Positions 7,344 through 13,773 of a DNA stretch of 19,492 nucleotides are shown in pieces. The first letter of the stretch is position 1. Every line of letters starts with the position of its first letter. Position numbers and translations under genes: made by a program. The notes beneath the pieces are model-generated. The model ran no database searches and was not told the origin of the DNA. It saw nothing but the letters and a program-made list of their open reading frames with translations. This DNA comes from JBGTCY01 sp041748615. GTDB taxonomy: Bacteria; Bacteroidota; Bacteroidia; Chitinophagales; CAIOSU01. The DNA lies in the NCBI GenBank assembly GCA_041748615.1, contig JBGTCY010000295.1, positions 1 through 19,492 of the forward strand, given 5' to 3'.

Positions 7344-8564
7344 TTAATAAAAAAACCGTTCCGCTTCTTGTTCAAATGCATCCGGAGTATTGTTGTCGGG
7401 CGGGTGCAGGGTGACTTCATAGACCTTATGTTTTTGAGGCGCTTCATCGGGCGGCTGAGGCATCAGAATCCGGTTACTGTCGCGCTGAAAAACGGCAAAG
7501 CGATGATTGCGGTTGAAACCGCCAATGAGCAGGTCATTTTCCAATATCCGAAGTTCAAGATTCCAATCGTTTCCGAAAAAAGTTTTGAGATAATAGCTGC
7601 CATCAGGAATGTGGCGCATCACGAAATCATCCCCCGCGCGGATGTAGTGATGACGAATGATTTGATGCGTGGCGGTTTCGGTCAGTAGCACCACCGCGTC
7701 AAACGCTTTTCCGTTGTGAAAAATAATCTGATGCAAAGATTGCTCATCTGACAAACCGCTGCCATAGAAATACGCGTAAGGAGAAGCGCCAGTTTCAAGA
7801 CGAACATCCTGCCTGACGGGAAGCAACGAGGCGGAAGGTGACATTGAATGTAATTCAGCATACGACACATATGGGCGCACATCATATTTCCAGATGTTGT
7901 AACCAATTAAAACACTGTAAGTGACAATCAATGTCATAATAATCCCCGACTGGAAATTTTCAAACCGCGATGCCGGACGGTGCTGCACCAACGCGGGCGG
8001 CAGGTTCACTTTCACATGCACGGAGTCGGAAAGATATTTCGTGCCGTTTGCCACATAAGATACCGGGCCGATTTCCATGTAGCCGGTTTCTTTGGGCTTC
8101 AGCAAATAAGTGATTTCCACTTCCGGAGTATCCCTGCCGGGCGGGAAAGACGAATTGATAACCGGACCTTCCGCAATTTCAAAATGCTGAAGTCCATTGA
8201 GGCTTACCTGGCTTTTGTTTTCAAAAATCCGGATGACCGCGCTCAGATATTCATCCAATTGAATTACGCGCTTATCCACCGCGAGCCGGACTTTGGTATG
8301 GTCCATCACCGTGCGCAAAGGCGGTTCGGGAAAAACTATCCTTGCGCCTGCGGAACGGGTGCGGTCATACTCCTTTCGTTTTTTCGGGTCGGAAAGTATT
8401 TCATACGCCTTATGGATGGCAGTGAAAATTTCAATCGCATCCGGATTGTCGGTGTTGCGGTCAGGGTGGAATTTGAGCGCCAGCTTACGAAAAGCCGATT
8501 TGATGTCGTTGGGTGAAGCATTGGCTTCAACACCCAGCAATCGGTAAAGGTCATGAGCAGGCAT
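7344..8564 (-). CDS. J-domain membrane protein with BatD-like middle region
   Basis: This 406-residue protein starts with a complete J domain (residues 4-70: DLYRLLGVEANASPNDIK, HPD triad at 33-35, YEILSDPKKRKEYDR), the part that stimulates Hsp70/DnaK ATPase. It lacks the Gly/Phe and zinc-finger regions of true DnaJ. Residues about 88-188 (KVRLAVDKRVIQLDEYLSAV, then HFEIAEGP, ITYLLKPKETGYMEIGPV) resemble the beta-sandwich repeats of BatD oxygen-tolerance proteins. One transmembrane helix follows (207-226, GIIMTLIVTYSVLIGYNIW). The C-terminal part holds a motif I recall from other Bacteroidota membrane proteins: NGKAFDAVVLL, IRHHYIRAGDDFVM, IPDGSYYLKTFFGNDWN (284-335). There is no signal peptide, so the J domain should be cytoplasmic and the C-terminal domain outside. 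Function unknown: a membrane-tethered DnaK co-chaperone is the inference. Confidence 0.85.
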   Translation of the reverse strand: MPAHDLYRLLGVEANASPNDIKSAFRKLALKFHPDRNTDNPDAIEIFTAIHKAYEILSDPKKRKEYDRTRSAGARIVFPEPPLRTVMDHTKVRLAVDKRVIQLDEYLSAVIRIFENKSQVSLNGLQHFEIAEGPVINSSFPPGRDTPEVEITYLLKPKETGYMEIGPVSYVANGTKYLSDSVHVKVNLPPALVQHRPASRFENFQSGIIMTLIVTYSVLIGYNIWKYDVRPYVSYAELHSMSPSASLLPVRQDVRLETGASPYAYFYGSGLSDEQSLHQIIFHNGKAFDAVVLLTETATHQIIRHHYIRAGDDFVMRHIPDGSYYLKTFFGNDWNLELRILENDLLIGGFNRNHRFAVFQRDSNRILMPQPPDEAPQKHKVYEVTLHPPDNNTPDAFEQEAERFFY

Positions 8565-9037
8565 GAGTGTGAGTTCAGTCGGTTTTCATTAGTTGAATTC
8601 GATTTCCATGACACGCGAATAGACGCAGGTCATAAAAACACATACTCCAATAACATTCAAAAACCCCGTTTGGGTTGCAAGCCGCGCGATAGTTTTTATT
8701 TAATCTTGCAGGAGAAAATAAAAAAGAAAAGCAATTCAAGACTTTGATTTTATACCGAGAGTAGTCGAATTTTCGAAAGAAAAGAGACGTACTCTCGGTT
8801 AATGCCGAATGTTTTACCGTTTCATTATTCGAAAACCTGAGTTGTTTCGGCATAAGTAATGAAAAAGTTGAAAAGCGGTTTTTTTTTGAAAAAAAGAGCA
8901 TGAGTAGAACAAATTGCACTTGTATTGTGTCCTACTCAACGGAACCCTGTATCAAAGTATTGAGCGGGAAATTCTTATAATCAAAGTTTTTAAAATTTAG
9001 TTTCTCAATATTTTCAAAGCAAGTCAGATAAATTAAG
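8565..9037. other. 473-base divergent intergenic region
   Basis: This lies between the J-domain gene (minus) and the rhomboid gene (plus). I see no credible coding frame or tRNA and no perfect TAnnTTTG element for either gene. Structures seen: a small hairpin AACCC/GGGTT (8662-8676), the 10-bp inverted repeat at 8754-8799 (listed separately), and a homopolymer pair T9-G-A7 at 8879-8895 that could fold on itself. Confidence 0.5.
8754..8799. repeat. 10-bp perfect inverted repeat enclosing a 26-base loop
   Basis: ACCGAGAGTA (8754-8763) pairs perfectly with TACTCTCGGT (8790-8799). Inside, GTC (8764-8766) can pair with GAC (8786-8788) across a one-base bulge, and CGAA-TT-TTCG (8766-8775) can form an alternative inner hairpin. 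It lies 240 bases upstream of the rhomboid start. It may be a leader structure, a terminator-like element or a protein-binding site. Confidence 0.6.
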
Positions 9038-9961
9038 ATGTACGGCAAATCTTCCATCCTTGACGACCTGAAGCGGCAGTTTACGAGCGGCAACACCGTT
9101 ACGCAACTCATCATTATCAATGTTGCGATATTCCTGCTCATCAATATCGTAAATGTAGTCGTGTTCCTGATTCATTCGAGCCGCGCAACTTCCGACCTCT
9201 GGATGTCAAACATGCTTGAATGGGTCATGCTTCCGGCAGACACAATGCAACTGCTCAAACGTCCATGGACATTGCTCACCCATATTTTCACACATCAGGG
9301 CATTCTGCATTTATTATTTAATATGCTATGGCTGTTCTGGTTTGGAAAAATCATCCAGGAATTTATCGGCAATAAAAAAATATTGCCACTCTTCATTTAT
9401 GGCGGACTGACAGGCGCTGCGTTGCTGATTATTTCATACAATATTTTTCCGGCATTGCAACCCTCTTTGCCTTATGTGAAAGCGCTGGGCGCGTCAGCCG
9501 GGGTGCTTGCCATCGTAGTGGCTGCCGCCACATTGGTTCCTGACTACACGGTCTTCCTGTTGTTTTTCGGAGCGGTACGGATTAAGTATATCGCGTTGGT
9601 GATGATTGCCATTGACCTTGTGAGTATTCCGGAATATAACACCGGTGGGCATATCGCACATCTTGGCGGAGCGCTGTTCGGCTATGTATTTATTAAACAA
9701 TTGCAAGTCGGTCATGACTGGTCAATCCCGTTCAATAATTTCACAAACAGATTGGTCAGTATTTTTTCACGAAAAAAAGAGCCGCATGTAGTTTACCGCA
9801 CCGGCAAGCAGGAATCACGAAAAAAATCTCGCTCCGGCAGCGCTGAATCGGTGGACAAACAAAAACGCGTGGATGAAATCTTAGATAAAATCGCCCGCTC
9901 CGGGTATGACAGCCTTTCAAAAGAAGAGAAGGAATTTTTGTTCAGGTATAGCAAGGAATGA
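9038..9961 (+). CDS. Rhomboid-family intramembrane serine protease with C-terminal DUF6576-like tail
   Basis: A 307-residue multi-span membrane protein that should cleave transmembrane segments of substrate proteins. The rhomboid core is intact: HLLFN with His91 and Asn95 in the second core helix, catalytic Ser153 in GASAG (151-155), and the catalytic His208 in GGHIAHLGGALFG. About six transmembrane helices can be counted between residues 23 and 222. A soluble tail begins near 230. Its last 35 residues (KQKRVDEILDKIARSGYDSL, then SKEEKEFLFRYSKE) match the short helical domain usual at the end of Bacteroidota rhomboids (DUF6576 by recall). The start ATG opens the hydrophobic region correctly. 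No functional neighbour identifies the substrate. Confidence 0.93.
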   Translation: MYGKSSILDDLKRQFTSGNTVTQLIIINVAIFLLINIVNVVVFLIHSSRATSDLWMSNMLEWVMLPADTMQLLKRPWTLLTHIFTHQGILHLLFNMLWLFWFGKIIQEFIGNKKILPLFIYGGLTGAALLIISYNIFPALQPSLPYVKALGASAGVLAIVVAAATLVPDYTVFLLFFGAVRIKYIALVMIAIDLVSIPEYNTGGHIAHLGGALFGYVFIKQLQVGHDWSIPFNNFTNRLVSIFSRKKEPHVVYRTGKQESRKKSRSGSAESVDKQKRVDEILDKIARSGYDSLSKEEKEFLFRYSKE

Positions 9962-10023
9962 TTAGTAATGTTTTCATAATAATATACCTAATTTGTGTTA
10001 TCAGTAATCAGATAGTTATTTTT

Positions 10024-10186
10024 AACCTTATCCTCTTTTTATTAACCTTAGTAACAAAGGTCATCGCTAACCCCGGCTACCTTATTGACCTTATTCCGGC
10101 TATATGAGATTTTGATAAGGTTAATAAGGTTCTATCAGGAGGGTGTTTGTTTGTTACTAAGGTTTGTTAACTTTAAGGATAAGGTT
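10024..10186. repeat. 163-nt nested inverted repeat built from TAAGGTT-type units
   Basis: Three nested arm pairs share one centre. AACCTTATCCT (10024-10034) pairs with AGGATAAGGTT (10176-10186). The 15-bp AACCTTAGTAACAAA (10044-10058) pairs perfectly with 10150-10164. ACCTTATTGACCTTAT (10079-10094) pairs with ATAAGGTTAATAAGGT (10115-10130) with one G-U. The terminal loop is 20 bases. Every left arm carries ACCTTA and every right arm its complement TAAGGT. It could be a structured RNA, a small non-autonomous mobile element, or a collapsed repeat array; no coding content is evident. Confidence 0.8.
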
Positions 10187-10288
10187 TTTGTTGTATTGAA
10201 AATTGTCTGTACTTTAACTATAGATATTAAATTGATGATGAAAGTTATTTTGAAAAAGTGCCTAAAAATACTCTGCAACAAGTCCTCT

Positions 10289-10296
10289 AATCTTTG
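10289..10296 (+). promoter_or_regulatory. Near-consensus -7 element before the MmcQ/YjbR-like gene
   Basis: AATCTTTG matches TAnnTTTG at 7 of 8 positions (or reads as TA with a 3-base spacer, from 10288). It ends 12 bases before the ATG, the same geometry as at serA, glyA and the IscA-type gene. Confidence 0.35.
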
Positions 10297-10308
10297 ACAA
10301 ATTTTCAA

Positions 10309-10656
10309 ATGAACATCGAATCCATTCGCAAATATTGCCTGAATCTTCCGGCTGTAACAGAGGATGTTAAATGGAATAATGATTTATGTTTTCTGGTTGG
10401 AAATAAAATGTTTTGCGTGGTTCCGCTGGAAGGAGTTTTCACGGTGTGCTTCAAAGTCATGGATGAAGAATATGACAAACTGATAGCTCAACCCGGAATT
10501 ATTCCTGCGCCTTATCTCGCCCGTTATCAATGGGTTTTAATTGAATCACCGGAAATGTTTTCGGAACAAAAGATGCACGCGTACATCAAACAGTCTTATG
10601 ATTTAATCCGAACGAAATTGCCGAAGAAAACATTGAAAGAAATCGGGCTTGGCTGA
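10309..10656 (+). CDS. MmcQ/YjbR family protein
   Basis: This 115-residue single-domain protein has the MmcQ/YjbR fold signature: MNIESIRKYCLNLPAVTEDV at the N-terminus, then WNNDLCFLVGNKMFCVVPLE in the strand region, and the C-terminal YDLIRTKLPKK helix. The family adopts a CyaY-like (double-wing) fold and is annotated as putative DNA-binding, but its physiological role is not established. The start is set at ATG 10309 rather than the upstream TTG at 10294, because family members begin at this point and the -7-like element overlaps the TTG. It stands between the palindrome region and glyA and is probably transcribed alone. Confidence 0.88.
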   Translation: MNIESIRKYCLNLPAVTEDVKWNNDLCFLVGNKMFCVVPLEGVFTVCFKVMDEEYDKLIAQPGIIPAPYLARYQWVLIESPEMFSEQKMHAYIKQSYDLIRTKLPKKTLKEIGLG

Positions 10657-10676
10657 TTGAGAATGATAAGCGCAAG

Positions 10677-10703
10677 GTCACCCTGAGCGGAGTCGAAGGG
10701 TGG
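10677..10703. repeat. Dispersed repeat element of the CACCCTGAGCGGAGTCGAAG type
   Basis: GTCACCCTGAGCGGAGTCGA followed by AGGGTGG contains the inverted pair CACCCT (10679-10684) / AGGGTG (10697-10702). I recognise this word as one that recurs between genes in many bacterial genomes. It sits 21 bases after the MmcQ/YjbR-like stop and before the glyA promoter, where it could help end the upstream transcript. Confidence 0.6.
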
Positions 10704-10760
10704 CGGTTGCCACAATTTGTACTGATCTCTCCTGCTCCTACTGTCCAAAAAAATTCATCT

Positions 10761-10768
10761 TACTTTTG
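10761..10768 (+). promoter_or_regulatory. Bacteroidota -7 promoter element of glyA
   Basis: TACTTTTG is a perfect TAnnTTTG, ending 16 bases before the glyA ATG. It lies inside the upstream open frame and therefore argues for the shorter protein start. No convincing -33 box is visible. Confidence 0.6.
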
Positions 10769-10784
10769 TACAAATAACTACCGC

Positions 10785-12092
10785 ATGGAAACTACCGCAA
10801 CGAAAAAAGACGGTCAACTGCAACGAGATACCCGCATTTTTGACATCATCCAAAAAGAATTGGAAAGGCAAACACATGGAATTGAATTAATCGCTTCGGA
10901 GAATTTTGTCAGTCCGCAGGTGATGGAAGCGATGGGAAGTGTGCTTACCAATAAATACGCGGAAGGATATCCGGGGCGCAGATATTATGGCGGTTGCGAA
11001 AATGTAGATGAATCGGAACAACTCGCGATTGACCGTCTGAAAGAGTTGTTTGGCGCGGAATATGCCAATGTGCAACCGCATTCGGGAGCGCAGGCGAATG
11101 CAGCGGTGATGCTCGCGGTGCTGAAGCCGGGTGACAAAATCTTAGGATTCAATCTCTCGCATGGAGGGCATCTCACACACGGTTCTCCCGTCAACTTTTC
11201 AGGCAAACTGTATGCGCCTTCGTTTTACGGAGTGGAAGAGGCTACCGGCATCATTGACATGGATAAGGTTGAGGCAACGGCATTGCAGGAAAAACCTCAA
11301 TTGATTATCTGTGGCGCGTCCGCTTATTCCCGCGACTGGGATTACAAACGATTCCGTGAGATTGCCGATAAAGTAGGCGCGCTTTTGCTCGCGGACATCG
11401 CGCATCCTGCCGGACTGATTGCCTGCGGATTATTGAACAATCCTTTAGATTATTGCCATATTGTAACTTCCACCACGCATAAAACTCTGCGCGGACCGAG
11501 AGGGGGTGTGATCATGGTGGGGAAAGAATTTGAAAACCCGTGGGGATTGAAAACACCCAAAGGTGAACTGCGCAAAATGTCCGCGTTGCTGGATTCCGGT
11601 GTTTTCCCTGGAACACAAGGCGGACCCTTAGAGCATGTCATCGCGGCAAAAGCAGTTGCGTTTTATGAAGCGCTGACTCCCGCCTATAAAACTTACATCG
11701 CACAAGTGAAAACGAATGCGAGTGTCATGGCGGACGAGTTTGTCAGGAGAGGATACAAAGTAATTTCGGGGGGCACGGACAACCACCTGATGCTGATTGA
11801 CCTGCGCTCTAAAAACATTACCGGTAAGCTGGCGGAAGCTGTGCTCGGCAAAGCGGAAATTACCGTAAATAAAAATATGGTGCCATTTGATGATAAATCC
11901 CCGATGGTGACTTCCGGGATGCGCATTGGAACCGCGGCTGTCACCACCCGCGGGATGAAAGAACGGGACATGCTGCAAGTCGTTGACTGGATTGACCGCC
12001 TGATTACCGAGCCTGAAAATGAAAAGCTGATTGCGTCCGTTCGCGGGGAAGTGAAAAAGTTTGCCGGAGGGTTTCCGTTGTTTGAAGGATAA
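10785..12092 (+). CDS. glyA: Serine hydroxymethyltransferase
   Basis: This 435-residue PLP enzyme interconverts serine plus tetrahydrofolate and glycine plus 5,10-methylene-THF, the main source of one-carbon units. Diagnostic segments are HGIELIASENFVS, NKYAEGYPGRRYYGGCENVD, VQPHSGAQAN, LSHGGHLTHGSPVNFSG, and DIAHPAGLIACG. The PLP-binding lysine is Lys233 in VTSTTHKTLRGPRGG. Length is normal for the bacterial enzyme. The frame is open to 10707, but that extension (PQFVLISPAPTVQKNSS) is unlike the family and contains the -7 element, so the ATG at 10785 was chosen. The small membrane-protein gene starts 11 bases after the stop and is probably co-transcribed. Confidence 0.97.
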   Translation: METTATKKDGQLQRDTRIFDIIQKELERQTHGIELIASENFVSPQVMEAMGSVLTNKYAEGYPGRRYYGGCENVDESEQLAIDRLKELFGAEYANVQPHSGAQANAAVMLAVLKPGDKILGFNLSHGGHLTHGSPVNFSGKLYAPSFYGVEEATGIIDMDKVEATALQEKPQLIICGASAYSRDWDYKRFREIADKVGALLLADIAHPAGLIACGLLNNPLDYCHIVTSTTHKTLRGPRGGVIMVGKEFENPWGLKTPKGELRKMSALLDSGVFPGTQGGPLEHVIAAKAVAFYEALTPAYKTYIAQVKTNASVMADEFVRRGYKVISGGTDNHLMLIDLRSKNITGKLAEAVLGKAEITVNKNMVPFDDKSPMVTSGMRIGTAAVTTRGMKERDMLQVVDWIDRLITEPENEKLIASVRGEVKKFAGGFPLFEG

Positions 12093-12103
12093 ACTCTCCC
12101 CTG

Positions 12104-12481
12104 ATGTTTTTCAAAAATATTCGCGATTATGAAAACTTCCACATCGTGTTGTGGCTGTTTAAAGACATTTGCTGGATACTTGATTTCAAGGCATTCGGCA
12201 CCTTTATGATTTTTCCGACTTTTATAGCAGCGGTGTATATCACCTGGCGCTGGCGCAGCATTCAATCCGAGTTGTTTCACAATATTCCCGTGTGTCTCTG
12301 GATTTGTGCCAATGGCATCTGGATGATAGGCGAGTTTTACTATGATGACGGATTGCGTCCGGCTGCCACTGTTTTTTTCCTCATCGGAATCTTGATTGTG
12401 GCAATCTACTATCTCATCATCCTGCCATTGAGATGGCGGAAAAGAAAACAAACAGTCGGGATGATGGAAGAAAACTTTTAA
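12104..12481 (+). CDS. Small multi-pass membrane protein, conserved hypothetical
   Basis: A 125-residue protein with about four hydrophobic helices: around 14-30 (FHIVLWLFKDICWILDF), 33-50 (FMIFPTFIAAVYITWRW), 61-77 (IPVCLWICANGIWMIGE) and 86-108 (AATVFFLIGILIVAIYYLII). It ends in a basic tail (RWRKRK). It is rich in Trp and has an acidic segment EFYYDDG between helices three and four. I recall similar hypothetical proteins from Bacteroidota but no named family. It follows glyA by 11 bases and probably shares its transcript, which is not enough to assign a role. Its stop codon overlaps the stop of the opposing Fe-S gene. Confidence 0.75.
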   Translation: MFFKNIRDYENFHIVLWLFKDICWILDFKAFGTFMIFPTFIAAVYITWRWRSIQSELFHNIPVCLWICANGIWMIGEFYYDDGLRPAATVFFLIGILIVAIYYLIILPLRWRKRKQTVGMMEENF

Positions 12482-12804
12482 ACCGCGAAACTGTCACCGC
12501 AGGCGCAGGTGCGGGAAGCATTGGGGTTGTTGAAATAAAAACCTTTGCCGTCAAAGCCGTCAGAAAAATCCAGCGTGGTGTTAAACACGTACAGGAAACT
12601 TTTTAAATCCGTTACCAGCTTAACGCCTTTATCCTCAAACACCTGGTCATCAGGACGCGGCTGATTGTCGAAATCCATTTTGTAGGTAAACCCGGAACAG
12701 CCTCCAGTCGTAACACTCACTCTGATAAAGTGTTCAGATGTCAGGTTGTCTTTCTGACGGATTTTTTCAATTTGCGCTTTGGCTTTATCTGATACGAATA
12801 ACAT
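12478..12804 (-). CDS. A-type iron-sulfur carrier protein (IscA/HesB/ErpA family)
   Basis: A 108-residue single-domain protein of the HesB/IscA family, which carries and delivers [2Fe-2S]/[4Fe-4S] clusters to apo-proteins. The three conserved cysteines are present: Cys36 in GGCSGF and Cys100/Cys102 in the C-terminal CACGDSF. The body (SDKAKAQIEKIRQKD, RVSVTTGGCSGFTYKM) is typical. Which paralogue it is (IscA, SufA or ErpA) cannot be decided without neighbours: no suf or isc genes are in the window. A perfect -7 element lies 13 bases upstream. The gene converges on the small membrane protein with a four-base overlap in which both stop codons share bases. Confidence 0.93.
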   Translation of the reverse strand: MLFVSDKAKAQIEKIRQKDNLTSEHFIRVSVTTGGCSGFTYKMDFDNQPRPDDQVFEDKGVKLVTDLKSFLYVFNTTLDFSDGFDGKGFYFNNPNASRTCACGDSFAV

Positions 12805-12817
12805 AAGGTTGCAATTG

Positions 12818-12825
12818 CAAAGCTA
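12818..12825 (-). promoter_or_regulatory. Bacteroidota -7 promoter element of the IscA-type gene
   Basis: CAAAGCTA on the given strand reads TAGCTTTG on the coding strand, a perfect TAnnTTTG, 13 bases before the ATG. The leader would be under ten bases. Confidence 0.6.
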
Positions 12826-12936
12826 ACAACCGCTGCGGAGAATGTTAAGTTCTTTTAAGGGGGCAGGTGAGGGGGGCAGGGGACAAGGGAACAACACCTC
12901 AGATTTTAATCTTACAATTGGATCTATCATCTGTAT

Positions 12937-13362
12937 CTACTTTTCCTCCCCAAACAACTTCACCATCATGCAGTAGCTTTTGTTGTCTTTGGTATAAAAA
13001 GTGACAATGTCCATGATGGAGTAGATGAGTTTTAAACCGAGACCGCCTTTTTGTTTTTCCTTAATGACATCCTTGATGTCTTTATTCACCTTTTCCTTGC
13101 GGAGTGATTCATCAAACAAACCGATGTCGCTGATTTCAATGACGATGCGCTTTTCGGAAAAATCAATGTCCATGGAAATGGACTTAGTGGCATCGCTGTT
13201 GTTTCCGTGAATAATAGCGTTTGCCATCGCTTCATCAATGGCGAGAATCAACTGATTTTTTTCGGAATCGGTGAGTTCGGTGTCTTTAAAATATTTATTG
13301 AGGAAGCTGCGTATCTCTTCCAGGGCGCGCGTGGAGCAAACAGTTGTCAGGTTAACTTTCAT
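12937..13362 (-). CDS. Anti-sigma-factor-type serine kinase (RsbW/SpoIIAB-like HATPase)
   Basis: A 141-residue GHKL ATP-binding protein of the RsbW/SpoIIAB type. The N box is LAIDEAMANAIIHGN (40-54, Glu44 and Asn48), the G1 box is SDIGLFDE (Asp79-x-Gly81), and the G2 box is KGGLGLKLI (Gly106-Gly109). Such proteins bind and inhibit a sigma factor or other partner and phosphorylate a STAS-domain antagonist on serine. Here the STAS gene lies directly upstream and overlaps this gene by 11 bases, so the two are translationally coupled and form a partner-switching pair. No sigma factor or PP2C phosphatase is in the window, so the target and the activating signal are unknown. Confidence 0.88.
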   Translation of the reverse strand: MKVNLTTVCSTRALEEIRSFLNKYFKDTELTDSEKNQLILAIDEAMANAIIHGNNSDATKSISMDIDFSEKRIVIEISDIGLFDESLRKEKVNKDIKDVIKEKQKGGLGLKLIYSIMDIVTFYTKDNKSYCMMVKLFGEEK

Positions 13363-13693
13363 TGAATATTCTCTCAGCCTCTTCCTTTTCGTTCACAATA
13401 TCAATCATGTTGTGGAGTCCCAGTATCTCGAAGATACTGAAAACACCCGTGGACATGTTATAAAAAACCAACCTGCCTCCCAGGTTCTTAATGTCATCCA
13501 AATGAGAAAGAAAAACACCCATGCCTGCCGAGGAAATGTAATGCAATTCAAGACAGTCAACAATAATTTTTGACCTGCGCTGACTCAGCGCATCCCTGAA
13601 CACGTCATCCAACTCGATGGACGAGTTAGCATCTAATTCCCCGCTGATGCGGATGTGCAGAATGTTGTTAACAGTTTCAATCAGTAATTGCAC
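13352..13693 (-). CDS. STAS-domain anti-sigma-factor antagonist
   Basis: A 113-residue stand-alone STAS protein of the SpoIIAA/RsbV type. The phosphorylation loop is LHYISSAGMGVFLSHLDD. Aligned to the DSSG motif of SpoIIAA, the phosphorylated serine should be Ser55. In the unphosphorylated form such proteins sequester the paired kinase and release its target. It begins with a GTG at 13691-13693 and overlaps the kinase gene downstream by 11 bases. A perfect -7 element lies 47 bases upstream on the same strand, giving this gene a longer leader than its neighbours have. Family is certain; the pathway is not. Confidence 0.88.
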   Translation of the reverse strand: MQLLIETVNNILHIRISGELDANSSIELDDVFRDALSQRRSKIIVDCLELHYISSAGMGVFLSHLDDIKNLGGRLVFYNMSTGVFSIFEILGLHNMIDIVNEKEEAERIFNES

Positions 13694-13726
13694 TGTTACC
13701 GTGTGTTTTTACGTGAAAAAATATTA

Positions 13727-13748
13727 TTTGTTTTGTCAAACAAAGCTA
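13727..13748 (-). promoter_or_regulatory. Promoter region of the STAS/kinase pair with an inverted repeat
   Basis: CAAAGCTA at 13741-13748 reads TAGCTTTG on the minus strand, identical to the element of the IscA-type gene. Overlapping it is a 7-bp inverted repeat TTTGTTT (13727-13733) / AAACAAA (13738-13744), sitting in the 80-base divergent gap shared with rlmD. For rlmD only an imperfect TTTCTTTG (13762-13769) is seen, very close to its ATG. Confidence 0.45.
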
Positions 13749-13773
13749 TGATATTCCTTAGTTTCTTTGCTTC

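Larger units (their letters stand above)
9962..10308. other. 347-base intergenic region dominated by a nested palindrome
   Basis: Between the rhomboid and the MmcQ/YjbR-like gene, both plus strand. The 163 bases at 10024-10186 form a multi-armed inverted repeat (separate entry). The remainder is AT-rich with a near-consensus -7 element at 10289-10296. An open frame at 10085-10297 crosses the palindrome and looks non-coding. Confidence 0.6.

Noticed and set aside
7329..7352. Terminator for the J-domain gene at TATTAAA-TCC-TTTAATA
   Set aside because: The stem overlaps the stop codon, is purely A-T, and its T-run precedes rather than follows the hairpin on the minus strand.
8575..8919. 114-residue minus-strand frame upstream of the J-domain gene
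   Set aside because: AT-rich composition, no recognisable domain, and it runs through the hairpin and homopolymer tracts.
10085..10297. 70-residue open frame on the plus strand
   Set aside because: It crosses the nested palindrome, reads as low-complexity hydrophobic sequence (RLIRFYQEGVCLLLRFVNFK) and overlaps the promoter of the next gene.
10707..10784. N-terminal extension of glyA
   Set aside because: The 26 extra residues do not resemble the enzyme family and contain a perfect -7 promoter element.
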